From CBDFJH01 sp965198095 (GTDB lineage: Bacteria > Latescibacterota > UBA2968 > GCA-2709665), in NCBI GenBank assembly GCA_965198095.1, contig OZ240239.1:3782001-3846000 (forward strand): DNA of 64,000 nt, read 5' to 3'. Below the pieces are notes generated by a model. It saw only the letters and a list, made by a program, of their open reading frames with translations. It was not told where the DNA came from and made no database searches. Shown here piece by piece: positions 34,774 to 43,704 of this stretch (positions are counted from its first letter, which is position 1; each line of letters starts with the position of its first letter). Made by a program: the position numbers and the translations under genes.

Positions 34774-35195
34774 TCACGAGAGTCTGTCGAGCGCAGCGTC
34801 CAACACTGCCAAATGGAGCGCAGAACGTTGCTCGAGCGGCCAGATTGTCGGCGTTTCACTGATGACAACATGCTCGGTGTGGAAGCGCAAAAGGTAAGGC
34901 GCCAAGCCCTGAACGCCCCATTGCCGAGCGACCCGATAGACCCCTTCGCTGATCAGCGTTTCGCTATCGCTTGAATCGTCGTCATCTATGGCGCCGATCG
35001 TTTTGAAAACAGTCGCGATTTCGACCGATGTACTGTCCGTCCCTTTTGCCCTCGTAGAGATAGAACCCCCTCGCATCGCAGTCCTCGTGGAAGTCTATCG
35101 CAAACGAGAAGTGGGTCTCAGCAATCGCACGTTTGACGATGACCGCCTCCGGCACCCGTTCAGCTTCGAAGACACGGTTGACATCCGCAGAGCAG
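34774..35195 (-). pseudogene. Frameshifted gene remnant of unknown family
   Basis: Two minus-strand frames join into one plausible protein: VFEAERVPEAVIVKRAIAET, then HFSFAIDFHEDCDARGFYLY and EGKRD to about 35040. After a frameshift comes STSVEIATVFKTIGAIDDDD, then ISEGVYRVARQWGVQGLAPY and so on to 34774. Both parts have coding character, but I recognise neither. The region lies between two SDR genes with the ankyrin relic and appears to be decayed accessory DNA. Confidence 0.4.
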
Positions 35196-35335
35196 GACGC
35201 GCCGGGTGACGTCCGGCGTGTTGAGCCCGCGCCGACGCCACATCCGACGGCCGAACAGCACAGCAGTGCCCGCCGTCACGTGAACCGGCAAGACCCTTTC
35301 GCCGTGTCGCAGCCCTCCGCCGCGTTTACGGTGGA

Positions 35336-36106
35336 TCAGGACGTCGTTCCGTACTGCAGGCTGAATCCCCCATCCACGCGAAAGACCGACCCCGTAATGT
35401 AATCGGCCGCATCGCTGGCCAGGTAGGCCGCCATCTGTGCGATCTCTTCGGGCCTTCCAAGCCGTTTCCACGGAACCTTCTTCGCCCCTTCCCTGATCTG
35501 TTCGTCGGTCGCGAACTGGCGTTCTCCCGGAGTGTCGATCCAGCCGGGCTCGATCACATTCGACCGAATGCGGTGCGGCGTCAACTCGTTCGCGACCGTG
35601 GCCGACATCTGGTTGATCCCGGCTTTGGCTGCGTTGTAGGGCAGGGAGGTCGCGACGGGTATGAACGCCAGGACGGAAGAGATAAAGCAGATGCTGCCTC
35701 CGGTGCCTTGCGCGACCATCCGGCGGGCGCCGGCCTGGGCAACGTGGAACGCCCCCCACAGCGTTACATCCAGCGTCCGGCGCATCGCTTCCCGGGACAG
35801 GTCGAGGAATGGCTCCCGCTTCGAGTAATAGGCGTTCGACACAACAATGTCCAGCTTGCCGAACTGCCCCACGGTCGCGTCCACCATCGCTTCCACCGCC
35901 TGCCTGTCCGAGACATCCGCCTGAAACGCCAGCCCGCTCCGACCGGATTCTCTGATCTGCTCAACCACCTCCTCCGCCTCATCCCCGTGCGTGTAATAGT
36001 TGACGGTAACGTCTGCCCCTGCACGCGCCAACGTAACTGCCGTGGCGCGTCCAATCCCCCGCGACGCGCCCGTTACGATGGCGGCCTTCCCGTTCAGGTC
36101 GACCAT
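35336..36106 (-). CDS. Short-chain dehydrogenase/reductase (SDR), second
   Basis: The 256-residue classical SDR has VTGASRGIGRATA, a VSNAYYSK segment where NNAG is usual, ICFISSVLAFIPV with the catalytic Ser, YNAAKAGINQM (Y-x-x-x-K) and NVIEPGWIDTPGE. It ends FRVDGGFSLQYG. The N-N-A-G motif has become SNAY, a tolerated variant. The ATG at 36106 follows GGGAGAAAG; two further upstream starts are possible. It is preceded on the same strand by YCII-like copy 2. The substrate is unknown. Confidence 0.88.
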   Translation of the reverse strand: MVDLNGKAAIVTGASRGIGRATAVTLARAGADVTVNYYTHGDEAEEVVEQIRESGRSGLAFQADVSDRQAVEAMVDATVGQFGKLDIVVSNAYYSKREPFLDLSREAMRRTLDVTLWGAFHVAQAGARRMVAQGTGGSICFISSVLAFIPVATSLPYNAAKAGINQMSATVANELTPHRIRSNVIEPGWIDTPGERQFATDEQIREGAKKVPWKRLGRPEEIAQMAAYLASDAADYITGSVFRVDGGFSLQYGTTS

Positions 36107-36220
36107 CTCTTTCTCCCGGTTCATCTCCAACCCGCGGCACCGCGTGCGCCATCCGGCGAGTGAAAATCCGAACCGCTCGTCCGACGCGTGCGCCGGTATC
36201 GCGGTCTGAATGACTGAGCC

Positions 36221-36508
36221 TTACATCGACCTGATTTCATAGACCCTGATGCTTGCGATGTATGGATTGTCCTGTGCGATTTTTTCAGCCGCGTCGAGGT
36301 CTTCAGCTTCGATGATATTGTAGCCGGTGATGCACGCCATGTCCCACGGCAGATCTTTGGTTCCGCCTTTCGAGATTTCTCGCCCGTCGCTGAATCCGCC
36401 CTGATCGACCTGCCTGTCGGCGATCGACTCGAACCATTTTTCCCAGGCCCCCATGATTTCAGGTGTGGGTTTCTCGAATCCGAAATGCAGAAACATGAAC
36501 TTCCTCAT
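36221..36508 (-). CDS. YCII-like small protein, copy 2
   Basis: The 95-residue near copy of the protein at 31515-31802 differs at eight positions, for example MRKFMFLHFG against MKKLMFLHFG. The DNA similarity continues about 45 bases upstream of the start, into what is here the 3-prime end of a higA gene. The duplication therefore carried flanking DNA. GAGAG lies before the ATG. It is followed by an SDR gene. The function is unknown. Confidence 0.75.
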   Translation of the reverse strand: MRKFMFLHFGFEKPTPEIMGAWEKWFESIADRQVDQGGFSDGREISKGGTKDLPWDMACITGYNIIEAEDLDAAEKIAQDNPYIASIRVYEIRSM

Positions 36509-36538
36509 TGCGCTCTCCCCGTTCGTGGTCTCACGCTT

Positions 36539-36835
36539 TCATGCGTCACCCGTCGGCAGCAGCTGGTAGCGCTCGACCTTGATCCGATCTTCACGCTCTC
36601 GCGCCTGCACCAGATCGTAGGAAGTCTGACGACGCAGCCAGAACTCGGCGTTGGACCATCCCGCTTTCTCCAGCCGAATGGCCATCTCGGGCGAAATGGC
36701 AGCGTGGCCATTCAGTACTCGCGAAAGCGTGTGACGGGCTACACCCAATACCTTCGCCGCTTCGGTCACGTTCAGGCCGAGCGGGTCCAGACAGTTTTCC
36801 TTGATGCTGCGACCCGGATGCGGTGGATTCTTCAT
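36539..36835 (-). CDS. higA: HigA-family antitoxin (plasmid-maintenance type)
   Basis: The 98-residue XRE-family antitoxin begins HPGRSIKENCLDPLGLNVTE and contains VLGVARHTLSRVLNGHAAIS followed by EMAIRLEKAG, the standard HigA helix-turn-helix. The gene follows higB (36856-37134) with about 20 bases between. ATG at 36835 is preferred; GTG at 36841 is possible. The final 10 codons lie in the segment shared with the YCII duplication. Confidence 0.9.
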   Translation of the reverse strand: MKNPPHPGRSIKENCLDPLGLNVTEAAKVLGVARHTLSRVLNGHAAISPEMAIRLEKAGWSNAEFWLRRQTSYDLVQAREREDRIKVERYQLLPTGDA

Positions 36836-36855
36836 CGCCACGGTCTCTTCCTCTC

Positions 36856-37134
36856 CTAGTGATAGTCAATCAAGTTCACATCGTATGTATTACCTTCTTC
36901 AAGACGGAATATTATCCGCCAGTTACCGGAAATCGAGATGCTCCAGAGTCCTTTCAGATCGCCCTTAAGCCGGTGAAGCCGATACCCGGGCAAATCGAGG
37001 TCCGAGGGCTTGCTGGCGTCGTCGAGGTCCGCCAGAGCGAGTGCGATCCGTTGGGCCTGATCCGCTCGCACCTTGCTGGGATCTCCGCGCTCATACAACC
37101 GCTTGAGGCCCCGATGTCTAAGCGTCCGAATCAC
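36856..37134 (-). CDS. higB: HigB-family toxin (host-inhibition RelE-like)
   Basis: The 92-residue toxin has the full HigB pattern: HRGLKRLYERGD, KVRADQAQRIALALADLDDA, PGYRLHRLKGDLKGLWSISI, SGNWRIIFRLEEG and VNLIDYH at the end. These ribosome-dependent mRNA endonucleases are repressed with HigA. The length and key C-terminal residues are intact. A promoter lies immediately upstream at 37140-37168. Confidence 0.92.
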   Translation of the reverse strand: MIRTLRHRGLKRLYERGDPSKVRADQAQRIALALADLDDASKPSDLDLPGYRLHRLKGDLKGLWSISISGNWRIIFRLEEGNTYDVNLIDYH

Positions 37135-37139
37135 AAGAA

Positions 37140-37168
37140 AATGTATCGTATACCGGTACGCTTGTCAA
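37140..37168 (-). promoter_or_regulatory. higBA promoter and palindromic operator
   Basis: On the minus strand TTGACA (37168-37163), a 17-base spacer and TACATT (37145-37140). The spacer holds TACCGGTA, a perfect 8-bp palindrome, flanked by GTATAC and GATAC half-sites, a likely HigA operator. The gap 37169-37343 has only a short frame (LIADYNEKWP) weakly resembling a GrpB-type start. Confidence 0.7.
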
Positions 37169-37343
37169 TAATGCGTTTGCCCCATCTGAGATCGAACCGA
37201 ATGCCTTCCCCTGCTGGCCACTTCTCATTGTAGTCCGCGATCAGAATCCTGACGGACACACAGACCTCCAGGAGTTGATAGGTGGACGATTAGGCCGAGC
37301 CAGGCAAGAGCGGCCTCTTCCATGGCAGGTTCGGTGAACGAAG

Positions 37344-38549
37344 TCAAGGACGGAGCCAGTGTTCGGCCGGTCGTGACAGGAATGCTTCAACCGCAAGGCC
37401 GTCCCCGCCGATGAGCAACGTCCGGAACGGCCTGAAAGCGTCCGCGAACGCAGCCATCCCGGGCAGCGTATCGCGCTTGCGTCCGCTCTTCACTTCCAGC
37501 CCCGTTAGCCTCCGGCCCGAACGCACGACGAAATCCACTTCGCGGTTACGGTCACGCCAATAGAAGAGCTCGCAAGCACCGCTGGCCGACGCATTGGCCA
37601 AGTGGGCGCCCACGGCAGATTCCACCAACCGACCCCAGAACTCGCGGTCGGCACGCGCCTCGGCCAGGGTCAGCCCGGATAGCGCGCTCACGAGCGCCGT
37701 GTTGAAGACCTGCAGCTTTGGGCTCGATCCCCGCCGCCGCACCTTGGCGTCTGCGAACTTCTGCAAGCCGATGAGCATTCCAGCGCCCGCCAACAGGTCA
37801 AGATAGCGGGCGAGCGTAACTGTGTTCCCCGCGTCCCGGAGCTGACCCATCATCTTGGTGTAGGAGAGGATCTGCCCTGAATACGCGCACCCCAGTTCGA
37901 ACAGACGGCGTAAGAGCGCCGGCTTGTCCACCCGAGAGAGCAGCAACACATCTCGGGAAATCGTCGGCTCGATAAGTGCGTCACGTATGTATCTCGCCCA
38001 GCGCTCCGGCTGTTTCACCAAGGGCGCGGCCCCCGGATAGGCGCCGTAGAAAAGATACTGATCGATAGACCAACCGAACGCCGTCTGCATTTCGATAAAA
38101 CTCCAGTGCGGAAGGCGCAGAACCTCGAAACGGCCTGCGAGGCTTTCACCGAGACCCCGCTGGACCAGAAACGGCGCCGATCCCAGCAGAACCACTCTCA
38201 GCGGCGTACCCATCCGCGTATCGGCATCCCATAGACGCTTGACGGTTTCGGACCAGCCGGCGATCTTCTGCACCTCGTCCAGCACCAGGAGGGCACCGGC
38301 CTCGCCGGACGCTTCGGTCTCGAGGCGCGCGATCTCCCACTGCGCCTGAATCCACTCCGGATCACGCAAGGTCGGCTCGTCTGCGCTGGCGTAGCAGGTA
38401 GGCAAACCGGACCGTTCCGCCACCTGATGAATCAGGGTAGTCTTGCCGACCTGTCGTGCACCCGCGATGACCTGAAGGAAGCGACGCGGCTCTTTCAGGC
38501 GGCGGAGCAACTCGACGGCGTGGGGCCGAATGAACTTAAATTTACTCAT
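37344..38549 (-). CDS. AAA ATPase with C-terminal DUF4143 domain
   Basis: The 401-residue protein has Walker A GARQVGKTTLIHQVA near residue 30, Walker B LLVLDEVQKI near 93, and the C-terminal DUF4143 nuclease-like half (FNTALVSAL, WGRLVESAVGAHL, ELFYWRDRNREVDFVVRSG, GLEVKSG). EVDFVV and EVKSG resemble PD-(D/E)xK nuclease strands. This widespread family is of unclear role; defence or mobile-element linkage is often suggested. It lies beside a toxin-antitoxin pair. The start ATG is embedded in a repeated AAATTTACTCA operator-like sequence. Confidence 0.88.
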   Translation of the reverse strand: MSKFKFIRPHAVELLRRLKEPRRFLQVIAGARQVGKTTLIHQVAERSGLPTCYASADEPTLRDPEWIQAQWEIARLETEASGEAGALLVLDEVQKIAGWSETVKRLWDADTRMGTPLRVVLLGSAPFLVQRGLGESLAGRFEVLRLPHWSFIEMQTAFGWSIDQYLFYGAYPGAAPLVKQPERWARYIRDALIEPTISRDVLLLSRVDKPALLRRLFELGCAYSGQILSYTKMMGQLRDAGNTVTLARYLDLLAGAGMLIGLQKFADAKVRRRGSSPKLQVFNTALVSALSGLTLAEARADREFWGRLVESAVGAHLANASASGACELFYWRDRNREVDFVVRSGRRLTGLEVKSGRKRDTLPGMAAFADAFRPFRTLLIGGDGLAVEAFLSRPAEHWLRP

Positions 38550-38570
38550 CTTGATAAGTAAATTTACTCA
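38535..38570. promoter_or_regulatory. Operator-like repeats over the start of the DUF4143 ATPase gene
   Basis: AAATTTACTCA occurs twice in tandem (about 38538-38548 and 38560-38570). The second copy sits in the perfect 12-bp palindrome AGTAAATTTACT at 38557-38568, and the first overlaps the start codon. Both could bind one repressor. Confidence 0.45.
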
Positions 38571-38943
38571 AATAATCGAGCAAAAGCAAACATGTCCAGC
38601 ATGCTCCTCCACCCGTAGCCGGTCGGCACACCAGCTATAGAGGACGGATTCGCCAAGGCCCCCTTCGCTCATGTTTCCCTTCAGAACCATCGCGCAGTCA
38701 ACCGATGGCGATCCGGGCGCGGAGCGATTGTCGGGCCTGCTCGACTTGCCTATCTATGAATCGAGGCCGACATTGGAGACGCACCTGTCGGCAGTTTCTC
38801 GTGATTCGGTGCTTGCGGCCCCGAGTTTGTTCTTGAACGGACCGTCGGGGGATGACATCTTACTAAACCGGTCCGGTCTTGACTTCGTGCGAGACTGCTC
38901 GACCCCTGTTTGACTGAGGACGGGGTATGGAGCAGGAGCTCAG

Positions 38944-39066
38944 GGCTATCGCCTGGTGCCGGCCAGCCTGGAGTTCTTTCAGGCCCGTTCCGACCGTCTG
39001 AACGACCGCCTGATCTACCATCGCCGGGGGAAGCGTCGTTGGGTGAGGAAACGGTTGGCCCCGTAA
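38944..39066 (+). pseudogene. pdxH: C-terminal fragment of pyridoxamine-phosphate oxidase
   Basis: GYRLVPASLEFFQARSDRLN, then DRLIYHRRGKRRWVRKRLAP and stop is the conserved C-terminus of PdxH, which makes pyridoxal 5-phosphate with FMN (family form GYR-V-P-x-x-x-EFWQGR-x-x-RLHDR, ending RLAP). Only 40 codons remain; the upstream sequence is unrelated. The rest of 38571-38943 shows nothing I recognise. Confidence 0.75.
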
Positions 39067-39085
39067 GGTCCCGGCGGAGCGTCGC

Positions 39086-40153
39086 GTGTTTCATTTGAGT
39101 CGCGCAGTTTGCAGGTTCCTGATTCCCTGGCTGGAGCTTTCCTGGCCGCTCGACTGGGAAGCCATCTTCAGGCGGCCGGGGCGGCTGGTCGTGGAAATAG
39201 GGTTCGGAGACGGGAGGTTCGTTGCGGAAAAGGCCCGGACGAACCCCGGAGAAAACTTCGTCGGCATCGAGCGGTCCTGGGGCTCGGTCACGCGTCTTTT
39301 GAGACGGATCGAGCGGGATGGGTTGGACAACATCCGGGTCCTGCAAGGAAGCGCGAGCTGCCTGGTCGAACACCTCTTCAAGCCGGACGACATCGACGAG
39401 GCCTATGTCAACTTTTCGGACCCGTGGCCCAAGGAGCGGCACCACGCGCGCCGCCTGATTCAACCTGGGTTCGTCCGTCTGCTGGGGAGCAGACTGAGGC
39501 CTGGGGGAGAGGCGACGATCTCGACGGACCACGCAGCCTACGCGGCGTGGATCGCCGACGTACTGGAGGGCCAGGCGCTTCTTCGATCGAAATTCAGTGC
39601 CCCGTTCGTGCACGACCTTCCAGGCCGGAGACCCACAAAGTATGAGCAAAAGGCGAGGACGGCCGGATCTCGGATCTACTACTTTGTCTGGCGCCGGGAC
39701 GCCTGCCTGTCTTTATCGCCAACCTCTGAGGACGTGGGAGAAATGCCGAACGTAATCCTTGAAGGGCCGATCGATCCGACCCGGCTGTTCTCCGAGTTCG
39801 AGCCGCAAACGTGGCAGGAGTCGCATCGGGGCGTGCCCGTTGTCTCAAAGCTCGTCGGGATCTACCGGGACCTCAGGGAGGGACACCACCTGGTCGAGGT
39901 GATGGTCAAGGAGGGGGACCTTTCCCAGCAGTTCGGCGTTTCGGTGATCTCCCGTCCCGACGCGCGGGTCCTGATCAAACTCTCCGCGATGGGACGTCCC
40001 AGGCCGCTTTATGGCGTGAAACGCGCCGTCTGGCGCGTGGCTGAGCTTGTCTTGCGTCAGTTCCCCGAAATGAAAGTGGCCTCCACAACGGTCGCACCCG
40101 ATCCGGTCGAGCCCGAGACGGAGATGGAAGACGAGCGCCCGATGCCGTTCTGA
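39086..40153 (+). CDS. trmB: tRNA (guanine-N7-)-methyltransferase with C-terminal extension
   Basis: TrmB makes m7G46 in tRNA. The 355-residue protein has LVVEIGFGDGRFVAEKA for SAM binding, FVGIERSWGS, the family signature VNFSDPWPKERHHARRL near residue 110 and the substrate-binding YEQKA segment. Usual TrmB proteins have about 210-240 residues; here about 140 more follow, as in Aquifex-type enzymes. The extension reads PNVILEGPIDPTRLFSEFEP with VEVMVKEGDLSQQFGVSVIS. The start GTG has a weak ribosome-binding site. It follows the PdxH relic directly. The function of the extension is not known to me. Confidence 0.93.
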   Translation: MFHLSRAVCRFLIPWLELSWPLDWEAIFRRPGRLVVEIGFGDGRFVAEKARTNPGENFVGIERSWGSVTRLLRRIERDGLDNIRVLQGSASCLVEHLFKPDDIDEAYVNFSDPWPKERHHARRLIQPGFVRLLGSRLRPGGEATISTDHAAYAAWIADVLEGQALLRSKFSAPFVHDLPGRRPTKYEQKARTAGSRIYYFVWRRDACLSLSPTSEDVGEMPNVILEGPIDPTRLFSEFEPQTWQESHRGVPVVSKLVGIYRDLREGHHLVEVMVKEGDLSQQFGVSVISRPDARVLIKLSAMGRPRPLYGVKRAVWRVAELVLRQFPEMKVASTTVAPDPVEPETEMEDERPMPF

Positions 40154-40382
40154 CTTCTGCCCCGGGTGCATCGACCTTCGATGCGGAATTTCCGGCGCTC
40201 CGTCCGGTTTCGACGGCTCGGGGATGGTGCGCCGGGAGACCTGTTGACGCCTCGCGAGGCGCCGCCCGGGACGCGCGTTCGAGACAGGTTCTGCCGTTAT
40301 CAGGCACCTCACGCAGAAGGGCGTTTTGATCGAGCGAGCGATCACGCCCCGTTTTTCCGACCCGGAGAGGCGTTCAAAGCGG

Positions 40383-41063
40383 ATGAAATCCGTCGTTTCT
40401 TTTGAAGGTGTTTCGAAGGTCTTCGGGATGTTCGGCGGCGGCAACAGATTCGCCCTCCGGGATGTCTCTTTCCAACTCCCGCACGGGACGAAAGTCGCCA
40501 TCGTCGGGCGAAGCGGGAGCGGGAAATCGACGCTGCTGCATCTTGCCGCGGGCATCGACGTCGCCACCGAAGGAAGGATCACCGTTCAGGGGCGGGATCT
40601 TGCCCGGTTGTCGGAAAGGGAACGCACCCTGCTGAGGCGCTCGGAGATCGGTCTCGTTTTTCAGTTTTTTCATCTTCTCCCCCACCTTTCGGTAAGTGAA
40701 AACGTGGCCCTGCCGGCGTTGATCGCGTCGGACCGGGCGAGCGACTTCGAACCGAGGGTGATGGATCTGCTGGAGGGCGTGGCGCTTGCCGACAGGGCGC
40801 ACGACGCGGTTCAGAAACTCTCCGGGGGGGAGATGCAGCGCGTGGCGATCTGTCGCGCCCTGCTGCGCCGGCCCAGGCTCCTGCTCGCAGACGAGCCGAC
40901 CGGCAACCTGGACGACGAGACCGGTCGGCAGGTAATGGAGCTCCTGCTCGATCTGGTTTCGCAGGAAGGGACGACGCTGCTCTACGTGACCCACAGCCGC
41001 GAAGTCGTCGCACTCGCCGACGCGGTCTGGACGCTCCACAGCGGCGTGCTGGAGCGAGAATGA
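40383..41063 (+). CDS. ABC transporter ATP-binding protein (LolD/MacB type)
   Basis: The 226-residue ATPase has VGRSGSGKSTLLHLAAG (Walker A), FQFFHLLPHLSVSENV (Q-loop), LSGGEMQRVAICRAL (signature), LLLADEPTGNLDDETG (Walker B) and TLLYVTHSREV (H-loop His). The LLADEPTGNLD form is typical of the LolD/MacB/FtsE class, which pairs with FtsX-like permeases that move lipoproteins or lipids, or regulate the envelope. The ATG at 40383 is chosen by alignment of the family start; a TTG at 40326 is possible. Its stop overlaps the permease ATG (ATGA). Confidence 0.93.
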   Translation: MKSVVSFEGVSKVFGMFGGGNRFALRDVSFQLPHGTKVAIVGRSGSGKSTLLHLAAGIDVATEGRITVQGRDLARLSERERTLLRRSEIGLVFQFFHLLPHLSVSENVALPALIASDRASDFEPRVMDLLEGVALADRAHDAVQKLSGGEMQRVAICRALLRRPRLLLADEPTGNLDDETGRQVMELLLDLVSQEGTTLLYVTHSREVVALADAVWTLHSGVLERE

Positions 41064-43585
41064 TCCGCTACTTCCTCGGCACCCTCGGTTCCCATTTCAG
41101 GGCGGGGCGAACGCTTTACCTGTTGACGCTGTTCGGGGTCGCGTTGGGCGTGGCCTCCGTGCTGTCGATTCAGGTGATCAACAGAAACGCCATCGCGGCC
41201 TTCCGGGGGAGCGTGGAGGCCGTGAGCGGGGGCGCGGATTTCAGCGTTCTGGGGCGGACACCCACGTTTCCCGAGGAGGTCTACGCCGACGTGCTTTCCG
41301 AGCCTGGGGTCGCCGCCGCCTGGCCGCTCCATCGCGTGGAAGTCGCCCTGCCGGACGAGGAGGCCTTCTTCCTGGAAGTGCTCGGCGTCGATTTTTTCGC
41401 CCCCATGCAAATCCCTTGGCGCGGAGCCCCGGGCGACCTTTCGAACGGACTTTCCCGGCCGGGCTGGGTCGCCATATCCCCCCGGCTTGCGGCCGAACGG
41501 GGTCTGAAGGTCGGCGACCCGCTGGAAGTGGCCAGCGGATCCGGCCGGATTCGGCTCGTCGTGGGCGCGCTCGTCGACTTTCAATCGATGAGTCCGCTGG
41601 CAAGTCCAAAGCTGGTCGTGATGGATATTGCGCAGGCCCAGAGTCTGTTCGGGCGCCGCGGCGAGATCCATCAGATCGACGTACAGGTCGCGGAGGACGT
41701 GGAGAAGACCCGCGTCATGGACCGGCTCCGAACCGCGCTGGGACCTTCGCTGCAGGTCGTTACGCCTGAGGAGCGAGAGCGGCAGGCGCTGGGCCTGATG
41801 GCCGCATTTCGCCTGAACCTGACGGCCCTGAGTCTGATCAGCCTTTTCGTGGGCGTCTTCCTGGTTTACAGCAGCACGCAGGCTTCGCTGATCCGGAGAC
41901 GCGCCGAGTTCGGTCTTCTGAGGTCGATCGGGTCCACCCCGCTGCAGGTGTGCGCTCTCATCCTCGGGGAGGTGGTCATCCTGGGGGCGCTGGGCGTGAT
42001 GCTGGGAATTCCGCTCGGATTCGGGGTGGCTGAGGCGAGCGTGGACAAGGTGAGCGCGACGCTGAGCAACCTCTACCTGCTCGAGGAGATCTCTTCGCTG
42101 CAGGTCCCGGTCGAGCTGTTCGCGCTCGCGGGGCTGGTCGGGATCGGCGGCGCCGTCGCCGGAGCCGTGATTCCGGCGCTGGACCTCAGCCGCCGGGACA
42201 CGCGATCTCTGCTCTCGGCCTTCGTCATTCACGAAAAGATCGGGTCCGCGGCGAAGACGTTGTTTGTGATCGGGATGTGCGTGATCCTGCTTCCCTGGAT
42301 CTGGTACCAGGTCTGGAGTCAGACGTGGCAGCCTTCCGGGTTCGTGCTCGGCATCGGGCTTTTGATCGGCATCCCCCTGCTCAGCCCCTTTCTCGTCCAA
42401 CAGGCATGCGGCTCGGTGAGAATCAAGCGGTTCGGGTTCGGCTACAGCCTGAAAAGCCTGGGTCTCCAGCTCCAGACGACGTCGGTCGCCGTGGCGTCGC
42501 TGGCCGTGGCCGTGAGCATGCTGATCGGCATTACGTTGATGATCGGGAGCTTCCGGAAGACGCTGGAGGTTTGGGTGGCGACATCGATCCAGGCGGATAT
42601 CTACGTTACGCCCCGGTCTTGGCGTGGAAAGGGGGCCGAGTCGACGCTCGACCCGGAGATCGTGCGTGCCATGGCCGCCCATCCGGGCGTGGCGGCCGTA
42701 GACCGTCTTCGGGCGTTCCTCGGCTATACCGGGGAGCAACGCATCTCGATTGCCGGCGTGGAGATGGGACTCGTCGGCGGCGCGCCGAGGTTCCCCCTTC
42801 TGGAGGGCGAGCCGCCCGAAGTCTTCAGACAGGTCCGGGAAGACGGGAAGGTCCTTGTCGGAGAGACACTGGCCCGGAAACGGGGCCTGGCGGTAGGCGA
42901 AGAACTGCCGCTTTACGGACGGGAGGGGGAACTGCGCCTGGAGATCGCGGGCGTCTACTACGACTACAGCACGGAGGGCGGGATCGCAGTAATGGATCTG
43001 ACGACGATGGCGCGGCATTTTGGCCCCGGCCCCGTGAACAGCGTTGCCCTGTATCTTGCGCCCGGGTACGACCCCGAGCGTGTCCTGGACGAACTGAAGG
43101 CCCGTTTTCCCGAGGCCCCGCTCCTGATGAGAAGCAACCGCCGTCTCAGAGCGGAGATATCCAAAGTGTTCGAGGAGACGTTCGCGGTCACCCGAATCCT
43201 TCAATTCATGAGCCTGGCCATCGCCACGTGCGGCGTCGCGCTGACGCTGCTCGTCCTGGCCCGCGAAAGGATATCGGAGTTGGCGCTCTACCGGGCGCTC
43301 GGCGCCGGCCGTCGACAGCTGTTCAACATCTTCGTCTGGAAAGGACTCGCGATGGGGTTTCTGGGACTGACGCTCGGCCTGCTCGGCGGCCTGGCGCTTG
43401 CGGGCGTCCTGATCTTCGTGATCAACCGCGCCTACTTCGGCTGGACGATCCAGGTCTATTGGCCCTGGCGAGACCTGCTTCAGGAGATCGCGTCCATCGT
43501 GGGCGCGGCGGGGATCGCCAGCCTTTATCCGGCCCTTCGCGCAAGCCGGACACCGGCGAGGGAGCTGAGCCGCGACGACATCTGA
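41060..43585 (+). CDS. FtsX-like ABC transporter permease (double-length)
   Basis: The 841-residue inner-membrane protein has an N-terminal helix (TLYLLTLFGVALGVASVLSI), a large periplasmic MacB-type domain, three helices near residues 255-370, then a second set. This second half has a central helix pair, another periplasmic domain (AAVDRLRAFLGYTG to YSTEGGIAVMDLTTMARHFG) and three C-terminal helices ending YPALRASRTPARELSRDDI. This is the fused, two-half FtsX layout. It overlaps the ATPase gene by 4 bases and is followed by an AttH-like periplasmic protein. Such trios are thought to export or handle lipidic compounds. Confidence 0.92.
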   Translation: MIRYFLGTLGSHFRAGRTLYLLTLFGVALGVASVLSIQVINRNAIAAFRGSVEAVSGGADFSVLGRTPTFPEEVYADVLSEPGVAAAWPLHRVEVALPDEEAFFLEVLGVDFFAPMQIPWRGAPGDLSNGLSRPGWVAISPRLAAERGLKVGDPLEVASGSGRIRLVVGALVDFQSMSPLASPKLVVMDIAQAQSLFGRRGEIHQIDVQVAEDVEKTRVMDRLRTALGPSLQVVTPEERERQALGLMAAFRLNLTALSLISLFVGVFLVYSSTQASLIRRRAEFGLLRSIGSTPLQVCALILGEVVILGALGVMLGIPLGFGVAEASVDKVSATLSNLYLLEEISSLQVPVELFALAGLVGIGGAVAGAVIPALDLSRRDTRSLLSAFVIHEKIGSAAKTLFVIGMCVILLPWIWYQVWSQTWQPSGFVLGIGLLIGIPLLSPFLVQQACGSVRIKRFGFGYSLKSLGLQLQTTSVAVASLAVAVSMLIGITLMIGSFRKTLEVWVATSIQADIYVTPRSWRGKGAESTLDPEIVRAMAAHPGVAAVDRLRAFLGYTGEQRISIAGVEMGLVGGAPRFPLLEGEPPEVFRQVREDGKVLVGETLARKRGLAVGEELPLYGREGELRLEIAGVYYDYSTEGGIAVMDLTTMARHFGPGPVNSVALYLAPGYDPERVLDELKARFPEAPLLMRSNRRLRAEISKVFEETFAVTRILQFMSLAIATCGVALTLLVLARERISELALYRALGAGRRQLFNIFVWKGLAMGFLGLTLGLLGGLALAGVLIFVINRAYFGWTIQVYWPWRDLLQEIASIVGAAGIASLYPALRASRTPARELSRDDI

Positions 43586-43704
43586 CGTCCGCGCAGCCGA
43601 AGGCACGCGGACAGGACTGCGCGAGGTTTCGGGTCCGCGGGTCGTGGATTGAACGGCAGACAGCGGAGTAGACGCCGGAGACGCGAAGAACGGGCAACGG
43701 GCAA

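Noticed and set aside
37169..37343. A GrpB-like gene start (LIADYNEKWP)
   Set aside because: Only about ten residues resemble the family and the frame soon ends, which is too little to call.
38671..38913. An 80-codon plus-strand frame before the PdxH fragment
   Set aside because: No recognisable motif and no supporting ribosome-binding site; not kept as a gene.
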